From Zingiber officinale (lineage: Eukaryota; Streptophyta; Magnoliopsida; Zingiberales; Zingiberaceae), in NCBI RefSeq assembly GCF_018446385.1, contig NC_055996.1, positions 126,081,750 to 126,145,749 of the forward strand: a stretch of DNA of 64,000 nt, given 5' to 3'. A program made the translations under genes and the position numbers. This document shows positions 44,999 to 57,679 of the stretch, piece by piece. How positions within the stretch are numbered: position 1 is the stretch's first letter; each line of letters starts with the position of its first letter. Under the pieces are notes generated by a model. It was given only the letters and a program-made list of their open reading frames with translations. It had not been told where the DNA came from and did not search any database.

Positions 44999-47434
44999 TG
45001 TTGGAGTGTATACTAAAAGTCTAGCTTTAGTAAACATTTATTTTTGAAATAAAAGAATCACATTTGGTCAATATCTACATTTATTTGTTAAATGTAATTG
45101 TTCAATTAATTTATATAGTAGATAATATGGAGTGTGGTGTCACACTCAGAAGATCATGTTGTCGGTTCTTTATAAATTATAAACAGTTGCTCACGACTAA
45201 GATGGAAAGGAACAAACCATCAGAATAGTCGTAGTGTAATTAAGTATTAGTTTGTCTTGATTAATAAATTACACTGGTACACTCTAAGTGTATTGAGTAG
45301 GATCATTTAGGTAAGTTCTTTTTGTACTGACTTAATAAAAGAACTAAACCTTAGTTATTATGGAAGTGTGTGCTCTTAATCCTAATATAATAACAAGCAC
45401 ATATATTTAATATTTATTTCTTTGACTTATCAAAGGATGATGTTTAGCTCGATAAATCAATATGCCCGATAAGTTGGGAAATAATATTACTTATAGTGTG
45501 TGTTGTTGATTATAGAAGGAATCTGTGTCCTAGTTATGTAGGTTGAGAATGCCCCCAAGAGGAGCTGGTAAGGATTGTCATGTTAAACCCTGCAAGTGGA
45601 CTTAATCCGACATGACAATGAGGTTGAGTGGTACTATTCTTGGAGCTAGATATTAATTAAGTGAGTTGTCAGTAACTTACTTAATTAGTGGACATTTGTT
45701 ATCTTAAACACAGGGAGACTAACACACTCATGATAAGAAGGGGCCCATAATGTAATTTGGAATTGGTGTGGCAGTGCGATAATAACTCTCTAGTGGAATG
45801 AGTTATTATCGATGAACTTGAGTTGTGTGTTTGGGGCGAGCACGGGATACTCAAGCTCATCGGAAGACCAAAACCAATTTCTCCTCTAGGTCCCTGTCAT
45901 AGCCTCATTATAGCCTCAAGTCCATCCAAATGTAAGGCTCTTCTTGGTGTCCAAGAAGTGGGCCGGTCCAATGCTTGGTGACCAAGCAAGGGCCGACCAC
46001 ATCCTCTTCTATAGGGGCCGACCCTTTGCTTGGTGATCAAGCATGAAGGGGCTGGCCACAATAATTCAAAAGGGGAGGGTTGTTTTGAATTTTTAAAATC
46101 TTCTCTTTGTAGAAAACTATAAGTTTTTCAAAGAGAGATTTTAATTTTCAAAACGTTCCTTATTTGAATTAGGTCACATGTTTTAATAGAGAGTTTTAAA
46201 AGTTTTAAAACTTTCCTTTTTTAACCATCCTCATGGTTTAAGAAAAAAGGAAGATAAGTTTTAAAATTAAAATTTTTTATCATCATGTTAAAAAAGGAAA
46301 TTTTATAAGAGAAGTTTTAAATTTTAAAACATGGTTTTAATTTTTAGAACTTTCCTTTTTTAACTCCTACTTTAGGAAAGAGAGCTTGTAAATTTTATAA
46401 GATAATTTCTTCTTGTAAAATTTTAAAAAATATATTTTCTTATTCTTGATGTGGTGGCCGGCCACCTTGCTTGGAGCCCAAGCAAGGGACCGTTCAATTA
46501 TAAAAATAAATCATCATCTAATTAATTTGGTGATTGATTCAATCAAGAGGAAAGAAAAGGAAAATTAAATGGGAAAAGGAAAAACTAGAGGAAGATTTTA
46601 ATTTTTGTAAAAATTCTTCCCTTATTTGCCTTGGGCAACTAATATAAAAGAAGGGGGTGAGGAGGCTTCATTAGACACAATTCTTATTCTCTTGCTTGGA
46701 GAACCTCAAGTGGCTGGCCCTCTCCTTCTTCCTTCTCTTTTCCCTTTTGCTCTCTTCTCCTTGGTGGTGGTGGTGGCCGGATTTTAGAAGAAGAGAAAGA
46801 AGCTTTTGGGTGGTGTTCATCTTGGAGGATCGTCGCCCACACGATGTCCAAGGCAAGGCGAGGAATACGACAAAAGATCTTGAGGTCATTAGCTTACAAA
46901 GAAAAGGTATAACTAGTAGTTTTCTTCCGCATCATACTAGTTATTTTCTTTGTAAGAATTCTAAATACAAGAGACAATTAGATCTAGTTTATTGAATTTA
47001 TTTTTTCGAGCTTGTGTTTTCTTCTTTTTCGAATTTGTGATTCAATTGTTCTTTTTGGTTAACCTATAATTATTTAAGAAAATTAAATATTAGTTTTCCT
47101 TAAAAGGCTTTGACTAGGCGGTGGTAGTTGCTCCCATATCCAAGAAGGCCATGTGCCTCGCCATGCAGTCTTGGAAGCCAATTTTGGAAATTAATATTTA
47201 ATGGAATTAATAACATAGGTGGTTTTGAATCAATAGTGTTAAGTTCCGTTTGCGATTCAAATCTAAACCATTAAGAACAGATAAGTTAAATTTGGAATCA
47301 ATGATGTTAAGTTTCGTCTGCGATTCTTAATTTAATTTCTAAAGAACACGATAGGTTATTTAAGAAAAGGTTCGATACTTGTACAAAAATTTTTGTACAG
47401 TGGAACTAGTACGTTTTCCTAGGACTAACCAATA
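44999..47434 (+). repeat. Copia 3' LTR
   Basis: It starts TGTTGGAGTGTATACT and ends ACTAACCAATA: the terminal CA has become TA. It differs from the 5' LTR by scattered substitutions, a 4-bp addition near 45182, loss of a few bases near 45781, and an extra stretch of about 22 bp near 47010-47031. TATAAAA lies at 46643-46649. Confidence 0.92.
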
Positions 47435-47439
47435 AGGTT

Positions 47440-49563
47440 GATATTTCTTCTGAATTCTTATAAAATTTCATGGAGATAATTAAGTTTGATTGTATTGAAT
47501 GTGACACATCTTTTGATTCATGCTCTGTTGATTTTGATATTGTTTCTAGTCCTTCTCACACAGCATGCATGTAGGGAATGCATCCTTCTCTTTGTAGTGT
47601 GCAGGATTTCTATAGATATTTTATTGGCAGTCGATCACGCAAGGATGCATTCTATCATTTGAAGAAAGCCCTAACTCTATATGCAATAATGAAGCTTCTG
47701 GAGTGGACACTCCAACTGAACCATCTTCGGCCACCGGAGAAAATTTTTGAGGAGTCGAAGGTGGAGGGAGCATTCCTCACTTCACCTACATTCATCCCAC
47801 TTCTAGATTGGCTTCTGGAACTGAATCAACTCTGACCACCAGAATTTCAGGGGAGTCTATTCCATCTCACTTTTATTTTTTCCTTTCTACTTGTATATAT
47901 GTCTTTGCTTTGTTTGCTTCTGCTTGGTAGTTCATTTTTAGCTTGTCTTGTTGGTTTTCATAATAAATTCCCTATGCATTCTTTTTATCATCTTAGAAAT
48001 TGTGAAAATCAGTTAAATTTGATTGTCAAATTTGATGATTTATTGTCATGATTAGATTCTTGGACTGCATGTAATTATAACTTGGTGATGGATTTCATGT
48101 TGGTAGATTGAGATGATAATTTTTGATATACCTAGTGAGGATATTTTTAAGCCTATTATTCCTATTGATGTGTGATGCACTTGTGGTTAATGCTACTATC
48201 GAACTTGCTTAATTCTTTCGAGACCACATTATCCTAGGTTTGCATGATTTTTATGAAGGCTATCTCACTTTCTTTTATTCATTCCTTTTGTTATCACACT
48301 TTTCTTGAATAATCCCCCTATTTTTGGACATTTCATTCTTTTCTCTCTTCCATTCATTTCCACTTTACTCTTCTTTTGGATGTGGATATCTTGGATGTAC
48401 ATGATGAGTGTTTTGCCCGAGACAGACAAAAATTTAAGTGTGGGGGGAGAGAAATAGCTTAGTGGAATTTAGGGGAAGCATAGGTGAACCATGCTTGATC
48501 ATCATAGGTAAACCATGCTATTTATTTTTTTATTTGAGCTATTGATGATGTTGTATAGTGATGCACAACATGTTGAACAAAAAAAGTGAAAAAAAAAGAA
48601 TAGTGATGCACAACATGTTGAAAAAAAAAGAAAAAAAAATTAGAAACGGAAAAAAAAAGTAAAAAGAAAAAAGAAAAAAATAGAGAAAAAAAGTTTTGAC
48701 ATGTTGTGCTATTTTATATTCCTTTGTGATAGAATTTTTAGAAGAGATAATCTTTACTGTAGCAATATTTAGATTTTATTATCTATCATGAGAGTATTTT
48801 CATTGAAAAGCTATAGTAGAGGTTGTCTACATGTTTATTAGATTTGTGAAAAACTTTGACATGTGATATTTTGTATTCATTTGTGGTAGAATTTATGAGT
48901 GACAATTTTTATTGTAGCGACATTGAGATATTATTGTAGATCATGAGTAGATGTTTATTGTAAAAGCTATAATAGAGTTTGTTCACATTTTTATTGAGTT
49001 GTGGAGAGCTATCTTAGAAGTTTTGATGGAATATCTTTTGGGGCATTAGTTTTCTTGTACTTATCTATGTAACATTCTACTATGTCTATGTCTTCCACCT
49101 TTATCTTACTTAATTTTCCTCATTTCTTCTCTTATACTATCATTTACTTGATTCATGTTTTCCTTACATTTCAAATAATGCCTTCATTATTTTATTGTGC
49201 ACTCTTATGTGTATAATGGTGGAGAGTAGAAGAAAAACAAGCTTATGGTAGTGTATTAATCATGAGTAGCTTGAGTGAGCTCCACTATTACATGTATATG
49301 AGAGGAGAGCCACTATTATTTACCTTGTGAGGTTATTTTGTTATCATCCTCAGTTTATCTATTATGGATTGAAGTTATCATGTTTGTTAATTAATGTATA
49401 AATTGAATCCATGAATGCTTTGGTCATTTGAATTGGACAATCCTAGGTAATTTTCTTTCACTATTTTCTATGTATGATTGAGAATTTCTATGGAATGCAT
49501 CGTTAGTTATCTTTCTTGTTTTGTTTACTTGCTCGAGACGCGCAAGAACAAGTGTGGGGGAGT
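47440..49563 (+). other. 3' interior of the Athila-like composite
   Basis: The first codons close the gag-like ORF split by copia. The rest is AT-rich with no pol motif. An A-rich tract lies at about 48575-48690. The segment 48780-49563 is repeated at 51130-52035. The end 'aagtgtgggggagt' (49550-49563) is the polypurine tract before the middle LTR. Confidence 0.6.
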
Positions 49564-51115
49564 TGATAAATGGTATTTTTATGTGATATTTTAGCTCTCA
49601 CACTTAGCATTTGTATCCTCTCATTTACTTAAATCTTGCTTTATATCATAATTCATGAGTTAGGATATATTTGTGAGCTTATTATAATCTTTCTTTAATT
49701 TTGACATTATTTCATGATTTTGTAGGGAATTAAAGAGGAGACATAGACATGAGTTAAGTCAAATCAATTGGATGCAATGCTAGGGTTGAGCATGAACTAA
49801 TTTGAAGAGCTTAGTTCATTTCATTCCAATTTGAATCAAGAAAGAAGAATCCAATCACAACAATCCACTTCTAAGCCTTATCCAAAGCCCAACTCATCCA
49901 ATATAAAGCCCAATTTGAACTCTACTCTTAATGAACCGGGTCTAAGCTCTAACGGATCTTTTCCTTTACCCAAAACCTTTACCCAACCCATTAAGAAACT
50001 TCCCTTCATCACCCACGCGACGACACAATGACCCCGATCCCCTTTCTTCTCGTGACTTCTCTTCTCGGCGACGACAGCAGCTCCAGCGGATTCCTTTGAG
50101 CGGACAGCGGCGGTGGTCTAGGGTTCTCTTGACGGCGGAGCGTTCTCCTCTGGCAAGGTATTCCTTCTTCATCCCTATCTCAGCGGATCTTCCTATGGAC
50201 GACGTTCCGAAAGCAGAGGAGTCTAGTTGAGGAATCCGACTTTGTCTTCATCTTCTCCGGTGGAAGCTCATCATCTTCAACCTCAACATCTGTTCGACAA
50301 ATTCCAATCAGTTTGCTTCTATGTTGAGACTTCACTGTTCGCGATTAGAGATCAGTCATTGGGTTTGTTGTTCACCAGTGATGGCGTCCCAGATCTGGGC
50401 CCTTTGTGTGACGGCATAGGGTAGTCAATTGGTAGTTGGATTGGTGCATGATTGTGGAGGAATGGGTGTGGTTGATTAACTTAGTTTGTTTCCATATTTG
50501 ATTTGTTTAGTCTTTGTTCTTATGCATTTTGGATATTGTTTTAATGTTTTGATTCATGCTGCTTAGTTGTTAGTTTACCTTCATGTTAATTGTTTAAGGT
50601 TAATGTAGTTTACTTTCTTGCTTAATTAGGTTGTTATGTTTGTTATTACTTCTTAAATTGATAGATTGCACTTTGTTTAATTTCATATTTTGTTTAGTTC
50701 GATTTATGTATGATTGTTGATCTTGTATCATAGGGTGACAATGTGGTACAAGTTTAGCTTTTATGCATAATTAGGTTTTGTTTAATTGTTGTTAAGTTAT
50801 TTAGTTATTTGTCTTTGTTTAACCGTTGCTTTCTTTATGCATGTTTCTTCTGTAGAAAGGATCCTCACAACGTAGAGTGACACTGCGTTGCGAGCTCATA
50901 TTTGCTGATTAGTTAGGATTTCCTTATTTATATTAGGTGTAGAAATTCCAAATCAAAACCCCTATTCAATTCCGTCTAAAAACAAACGTCCTATCACTTG
51001 TTCCACGTGAGAGACGACCCGGTCCTCTACTATACTACTTAGTGTAGGTTAAGAGGTTCGGATGAAGTGAAATTAATAAATTTGATGTGAGCGAGTGACA
51101 GTCATGACCACACCA
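49564..51115 (+). repeat. Middle LTR of the Athila-like composite
   Basis: It starts TGATAAATGGTATTTTT and ends GACCACACCA, 1552 bp. It is clearly related to 52036-53709 but well diverged in its first half. The shared GC-rich part around 50030-50170 ('cttctcgtgacttctcttct') matches 52559-52580 closely. The following bases 'aaattttagtgccgttgc' are a truncated primer-binding site. Confidence 0.75.
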
Positions 51116-52035
51116 AATTTTAGTGCCGTTGCATATCATTACTGTATTTTCATTGAAAAGCTATAGTAGAGGTTGTCTACATGTTTATTAGATTTGTGAA
51201 AAACTTTGACATGTGATATTTTGTATTCATTTGTGGTAGAATTTTTGTGAGTGACAAATTTTTGTGAGATAGTATTGTATACCATGTGTAGATTTTTAGT
51301 GTGAAATGCTAGAGTAGGAGTTGTTTACATTTTTATTGTATTGATGAAAGGTGATAGAATTTTTTGTGAGTAACAATCTTTATGGTAGCAAAATTTGGAT
51401 TTTATTGTAGATCATGAGTGAATGTTTATTGGAAAGCTATCGTAGAGATTGTTCACATTTTTATTGAGTTTTTAGAGCTAGCTTGGAAGTTGGATGAGAT
51501 ACTTTTGGGGCATTATTTTCTTGCACTCATTTATGTAACGTTCCATTATGTCCATGTCTTCCACCATTACCTTACTTAATCTTTCTTATTGTCTTTTCTT
51601 ATCCTATCGTTTGCTTTGATTCATGTTTACATTATATTTCAAATAATGCCTTCATTATTTTATTGTGCACTCTTATGTATATAGTGGTGGAGATTAGAAG
51701 CAAAGCAAGCATATGGTAGTGCATGAATCCATGAGTAGCTTGAGTGAGCTCCATTATTGCATATATATAAGAGGAGAGCCACAATCACTTTCCTTGTGAG
51801 GTTATTTTGTTGTCATTCTCATTTTATCTATTATGGATTGAAGTTATCATGCTTGTTAATTAGTGTATGAATTGAATCCATGAATACTTTGGTCATTTGA
51901 ATTGGACAATCCTAGGTAACTCTCACTATTTTCTAAGTTTGAGTAAGAATTGCTAGGGGAATTCATTTTAGTTATTTTTCTTATTTTGTTTGTTTGCTCA
52001 AGACGAGCAAGAATAAGTGTGGGAGGAGGGGGGGT
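51116..52035 (+). other. Second copy of the 3' interior of the composite
   Basis: It begins with the first bases of a primer-binding site, then jumps to sequence homologous to 48790 onward ('attttcattgaaaagctata'), so gag and nearly everything else is deleted. It ends with a G-rich polypurine tract (about 52018-52035) before the 3' LTR. Confidence 0.75.
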
Positions 52036-53709
52036 TGATAATGAGTATTTTTGTATATTATTTTGGCTCTTATACTTAATATTTTCTACCTTCTCGCATA
52101 CTTAATATTGTGTTTATATCATGATTTGCGAATAGGGACTCATTTTGGACTTAATTATAAATTTTCTATAAATTGTGGAATTTAATTTCATGTTTTTATG
52201 TGGTTTTATAGGAAATCAAAAGAGTCATGGATTAGAGTCGAACCGGATCGAATTTGGCTTGATTTGGAGGTCAAATGGAGGAGATCAAGCTGAATTAATA
52301 TGAACCGTTGATCAAGATCCAGTGAGATCCTGCCCTTTCATTCAGATCAAGTCCTTCATCCTGATTTAAAGCGATATGGATCGTTCATAGAGATCAAGGC
52401 ATCAAGGGTTCATCCAAGAAATGGAGCTCCAATTCAAACCCAATCCAAAAACTCACTCTTCAAGCCCAATTTCAAAAATCCAATTTTCCTTCTCTTATTG
52501 GATCCGGATCTTAAGAAACCCTTATTCTCTCCAAGCACGGCACAGTGGCGCGATCCCCTTTCTTCTCGCGACTTCTCTTCTCGGCGGCTAGGGCACAGCG
52601 CCACCTCCCTCTTCTCTTTTCTTCTCTCCGGCCGACGGCTTCTTCCCTTACCTTCACTGTCGCCGGCCGGACCTCCACATCCATTACTCCTCTTCTCTGA
52701 TCTGCTCAACTCGGCGACGACAGCAGCTCTGACGGTCTCTTTGAGCGGACATCGGCTTGGGTATAGGGTTCTCTTGACGGCGGAGTGTTCTCCTCCGGCA
52801 AGGTATTCCCTCTTCATCCCTCCCTCAGCGGACATCTTCCTATGGATGACATTCCGAAAGCAGAGGAGTCCAGCTGAGGAATCTGACTTTGTCTTCATCT
52901 TCTCTGGTGGAAGCTGCTGTGGAGCCATTCTTCACCTGTGGACGGCGTTCTGGAAGCAATGAAGATCCATCTCAGAGCAGTGACCATTCTTCTCCGGCAG
53001 AAGCTCATCATCTTCAACCTCAACATCTGTTCGACAAATTCCAATCAGTTTACTTCTGTGTTGAGACTTCACTGTTCGCGATCAGAGATCAGTAGTTGGG
53101 TTTGTTATTCACCAGTGATGGCATTCCAGATCTAGGCCTCCGTGTGATGGCTGAGATAGTTGAATTGGTGTATGATCGTGGCGGATTGGATTGGATTGGT
53201 TAATTAGGATTTACTTATTTGGTTATTTCTGTTGAATTTACTTAATTACTGTCTTGTAGCTTTGTTTATGCATGTTCGTGTTCTTTGGTATGTTTTTATG
53301 TTAATTTTGTTGATGATTATGCTTGTGTCATAGTGTGACAATGCGATGTAAGTATGCTCTTCAATGGTTAGATAGAATTGTAGGTTAGCTTCAGTTATGT
53401 TTATTTTACTATCTGTTATACTTGTTTGTTATGTCTGTAGAAGGTGTAGCTTGTAGAGTAGAGTGACATTGCGCTATAGGTTCATCTTTGTTGGTTAGTT
53501 AGGATTTCAATTATTACATTAGGTTTAGAGAACAAAACCCCCCAAACAAACTCCTTTGTTCGATTCCGTCTGAAAATAAATGCCCTATCATTTGTTCCAC
53601 GTGAGAGACGACCCAGTCCTCTACTATACTACTTAGTGTAGGTTAAGGGGTTCGGTTGAAGTGAAATTAATAAATTTGATGTGAGCGAGTGACAGTTGTG
53701 ACCACACCA
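52036..53709 (+). repeat. 3' LTR of the Athila-like composite
   Basis: It starts TGATAATGAGTATTTTT and ends GACCACACCA, 1674 bp. Its start is almost identical to that at 35875, and it is the only full-length LTR of this subfamily here. Frames at 52434-53135 are LTR-internal and not supported as genes. Confidence 0.8.
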
Positions 53710-54433
53710 CCCTCCGACACTCAAGTCAGTCTTCGGCGAAGCAAGAAGAAGAAGAAATAAGAATTGTAGCGCAACAATAGAAATCACGTGTAAAACATAT
53801 CTCCGTCGATACTTGGACCCCTTTATATAGAGCTCTAGGAGCGCGCGTGCATGCTTCCCAAAGTGAGCACTCATTTCAAAGCTTTTCCTAAAAAGACGTG
53901 TCAGTAAAGTGTCTCTGACACAGTACCTTAACGGGTCGAGCATATCTCTGAAGTGATAGTGGAAGCTTCTGCCGTACGATCCTCTGTCTGACTATGCCGT
54001 CTGTCAGCGGCACTAGCTCCCAAAAGGATGTCGAAGATATTACTGTGTCTGTTGCTTGGCTAAGCGGAATAGCCGCTCGGCCGGAAGTCCACTTCTCGTG
54101 TACTGTTTGCTGTCAGATCGAGCGGGATAGCCCCTCAGCCGGAAGTCCTCTGTCATGATCTGTCGCTGGGCCAAGCAGGATAGCCACTCGGCCGGAAGCT
54201 CACTGTCTGCGTGCACGACTGATGTTGAGTATGCTGCTCGGTCGAGCGGGGTAGCCGCTCGGCTCGGCTTCTGTACGTCATTCTCCCTTGAGCGTCAGGT
54301 ATTTGAATCCTATGTCGAAGTTGACGACGGATCGGGGCCCTCGCACCGATCGAGGAATGTTCCGCCTCATCGACCGATGTCATTCATTCCTGGACTGTCT
54401 TGACTTTGACCTCCTTTGACCCCCACCGTGGCA
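53710..54433 (-). repeat. T2 3' LTR, second part
   Basis: The CCCTC target copy is followed by sequence matching 63528 onward. A minus-strand TATA box CTATATAAAGG lies near 53820-53830. Between about 54050 and 54270 there are three to four tandem units of about 50-65 bp carrying 'gagcgg..tagccgctcggccgg'. The right end is taken as GTGGCA near 54433; a few bases either way are possible because the right LTR is truncated by the window. Confidence 0.7.
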
Positions 54434-54995
54434 ACGGTTTGCACTTGTAGAAATTTTTTCTTGGGTTGTCTCGGGCGAGCGCGAGTTAGGCTGACGTCAT
54501 CTAGATTTCTTGGGAATCATGCAAATCCCCGCCCATTAAGGCTGAACATGTTCCCACACCTTTCTTAATTGCCAACCTGTGATGGTGCGCCACATGCCAT
54601 GCCCACTACTGCCACACGCCTGATGTGATAGGCATGATGTGACGTTTGGTGGTTTGAATTCAATGGTGAGATCTTGGCCTGGGTTTCCGTGACCTAGATC
54701 GGACGACTCCGGTCGGCTGAGCCCGGGCCTTATAAGCCCGCTGCGCCGCTTCCTTCGCACATTTCGCGTGCGAGTTCCCTGGTGTCCGAGTCCCTGCTTC
54801 CTTTGTTCTCCGGCGATCTTTCGTGCTTCTTCTCCAGCGATCTCATCTTTCCCGGCGACCCTTCTCCCGTAAGCCTTCTCCCCATCGCATCTGCCCTCGA
54901 TCTTTTTTCGGTATTGCTTTTTGTTCTGGCGACATTCCAGTGACCTTTTCTTCCCTTTTCGATCACGTTTCTTCCCCTTTTCGTCTGTTTTTGCG

Positions 54996-57280
54996 ATGAC
55001 CAGCTCCTCTTAGTCGCTTGCTCCTGTCCCTGGACTCTGGTATACATCCATGGAGTCTAGGTTTGATAGGGGCGACGCTAAGAGCATGCTCGATGCTTTT
55101 GAAATTCCTTTCGATCATCAGATAATTTTGCCTTCCTCGTCCGATCGGCCTAATTCCCCGCCGACCGGCTGCATATGTTTCTTCCGAGACTAATTCATCG
55201 CTGAGCTGCGGTTTCCCCTCCATCCTTTTATGCCAATGGTTTGTAAATATTTTCTCATTTCCCTTTCTCAATTGGTGCCGAACTCCTTTCGACTGCTGTG
55301 CGAAGTCATCATCCTATTTCATCTGCACGATATTCCTCTCATCCCCGGATCTTTTATTATTTTTATTACCCTAAAATGTCCAATCCGGGGACCTTCCTCT
55401 TCTAGTCTCGAGTCAGTTTGGTATTCTTCGACAAGATGCCGACCTCCAACAAGCACTGAAAAGAATATTTTTTTCTTTATACGTCTTCCCGAGCGGCCAG
55501 ACTTTCCGACCAATTGGCAGCTCGAAGTGGCGCCTCAGCCTCCTCTGAAGAGCTACAGAAGCCAATCAGACTACTTGCACGCCGACCAGTCAGAAATATG
55601 ACATCCATAAGCTACTGCTAGAGGGTGTCTTGTACATCTTCAGCCTGAGTTTGATCCGCACCCGGCTGCCAACTAGCATAGGTATGAAGCTCATTTAGGT
55701 CTTCCTTTGATGCTAACTCATTTCTGTTTTCCTCTTGAATCCAAAGTTATGATGTGAGCGCATGTAGCCGGCAAGGCGAAGCTCCACGAACGATGCGGTG
55801 GCCACTGAAGAATTGGCGAGCTGAGGCCTGCAACTGGTCGGCTCACATGACAATCCGCTCGGCATGAGCGAGGAGACACCCGTTGCAGTCAGCGAAGGCG
55901 AGGTCAGCCATGCGCTGAGCGGAGGAGCCGCCCCAGGCTTACAGCCTCTAGCTAAGCGACACCCCATCCTTCCCATTGAGGAGCCGTCGGGCTCGGTCTC
56001 CTCCGATGTGCCACTGAACAGGTGTCGAGCTGAACCCTCCTCGTGTTCCGCCATTTCGGGGGCGCAGTCGGCCGAGCGGGTTGAAACTTCGACCCCCACT
56101 CCGGTTCAACAAACGATGGCTTTCGCGTCATCAGATCGGATGCCGTCCCTTGCCGAGCTGCCATAAGGGACTCTAGCCGAGCTGCTGGTGGCCTTCATGC
56201 CACCGACCACAAAGCCCTCCAAGGTTCATAAGTCCCGCATCCGCCCGACGATGGTGTCTCACCCCTCAGGTCGGGCAACCTCAGCGCAGTCGACCCCGAG
56301 CGGCCAGCACCATATCACTGCGATCCTCCATTTTCCCACCGAAGAGTACAGCGAGCCGAGTGTCGGGTATCGAGGCCCTGAATATTAGATCATTATCCAA
56401 GGCCCGCTCGCCAAGATCTAGGAGGACGCACGAGCCCGTGTGGCGATGATGCCTCCGGGTGCCCTCGTGAACAGTCATACCCAAATGTCCACTGGAATAA
56501 GTAATTAAATGTAAATTCATAATTTACCTCTGATCGACACTCACGAACTCCTTTTTTTCTTGTCCACAGTACTGGGTGGAGAGTCTGGCCATATGCCATA
56601 GACTCGTGTTTTTGGAGGAGGAAGTGAAACAACTGAAGGCGTCGAGCGGCCAATCCTCCGCTGCTTAGGAAAAGACAGATGCCGAGGTGGCCAGACTCCA
56701 AGCAACTCTAGAGAAGAGCGATAAGCTGCTCGACGCCAAACGAACTAAGAGCGTCGGGTAAGCCACCATGCTGGAGTGGCTGAATAAGCAGGTCGCCACT
56801 TTCGATAATAAGATTGAGTCGACAACTGCGCGGAAGAATCGGGCTATCGCCGACCTGGATGAGAAGAATAAGGAGGCCCGTGCTCTCGTCCAGAAGTTGA
56901 AGGAGGCTGAGGACTTCTTGATCGTCGAGCGGGGCAATCGCTCCGCCGAAGAAACGACCCTCTGTGACCAAATTGCCTCCAAGGACGCTACGCTAGCTGC
57001 CGCCAAGGACGAGCTGGAGGGCTCTTGAGCGGCATTGAGGATTTATCAGGATGCTGAGGGGAGTAGGTTCGAAGCCATGAAGCAGGCCTACATGCGCTCA
57101 TATGCATTCTGGATAAAGTCGCCGACCGGGCCCTCCGACCATTCGATTTAGCGATTGACGGGACGATCGATCAACTTCGCGAGGGAGGCCACCTGCGGGC
57201 CGATCTGACCAACAAAGATATAAGCCAGGACAAGATTACAGCTGCACTGCTCGACGACGCCTTGGATTACCTTGAGTGAG
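54996..57280 (+). pseudogene. Antisense ORF of Tat element T2
   Basis: From ATG 54996 one frame (with stops) gives FIAELRFPLHPF, LVPNSFRLLCEVIILFHLHD and IPLIPGS; after a frameshift it gives KEYFF-like and RPIGS-like words. These are the domain blocks of the copy at 26891. A 65-bp interval 55682-55746 (GTATG...CCAAAG) stands where the other copy has its 60-bp intron-like segment. A coiled coil at about 56768-57025 includes DEKNKEARALVQKLKEAE, aligned with the T1 coiled coil. It lies between integrase and 3' LTR, opposite to gag-pol. It is more complete than the T1 copy but still broken. Function is unknown. Confidence 0.65.
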
Positions 57281-57679
57281 GCTGAGAGCTCTATCTTTGT
57301 AATATCTCTTTTGTAAATTTTGAAGTACTAATCCATGCTCGTCTGTTCGGAAGAGCTTTTCCTCCTTGCATGTTTTTTGACTTCCGATTATTTGCTAAAG
57401 CTCCTATCTTCGCTCATAATTTTTCTATCAGCCGACATACCCCTTTAGTATTCGTTGATCATAATTCTGCCGTCTCCCGCTCGACTCGGGGAATATGTTA
57501 AAGAAAAGCGCCAAACGACCACTATATTCTAAAGACTTTGTAGCCCGAGTTTACGGTCGGCTGTTCCTTGAAGATTGCTCCACCCTGAACGGGGGAAGTA
57601 TGAGTTCCGCCCGCTGAGCCTATGTCTTAAATGCAATTCAAACCCGACTGAATGGTACGAGAGTCTCTGACTCAAGAGT

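Larger units (their letters stand above)
37498..47434 (+). mobile_element. Ty1/copia LTR retrotransposon, complete but inactivated
   Basis: Two long LTRs (2412 and 2436 bp) flank gag and pol in copia order: protease, integrase, reverse transcriptase, RNase H. The primer-binding site TGGTGTCAGAGC is at 39912-39923 and the polypurine tract AAGTGGGAGAT is at 44988-44998. The target duplication AGGTT is exact (37493-37497 and 47435-47439). The LTRs are very similar by eye, with a few small indels. Gag carries three in-frame stops and pol six, plus a frameshift near the end. It is the innermost and hence youngest insertion of the nest. Confidence 0.95.
35875..53709 (+). mobile_element. Athila-like composite retroelement with three LTRs, nested in the T2 LTR
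   Basis: An exact 5-bp duplication CCCTC flanks it (35870-35874 and 53710-53714). It contains a 5' LTR (35875-36157, internally deleted), a primer-binding site, a gag remnant, the inserted copia element, 3' internal sequence, a middle LTR (49564-51115), a second copy of 3' internal sequence (51116-52035) and a 3' LTR (52036-53709). The primer-binding site TTTTGGCGACGTTGTTGGGG resembles the Athila type. No pol was seen, so the element is non-autonomous. The extra LTR and repeated interior fit unequal recombination between related copies. Confidence 0.8.

Noticed and set aside
52434..53135. Overlapping frames on both strands, one of 164 codons
   Set aside because: They lie within the 3' LTR of the Athila-like composite and lack protein motifs.
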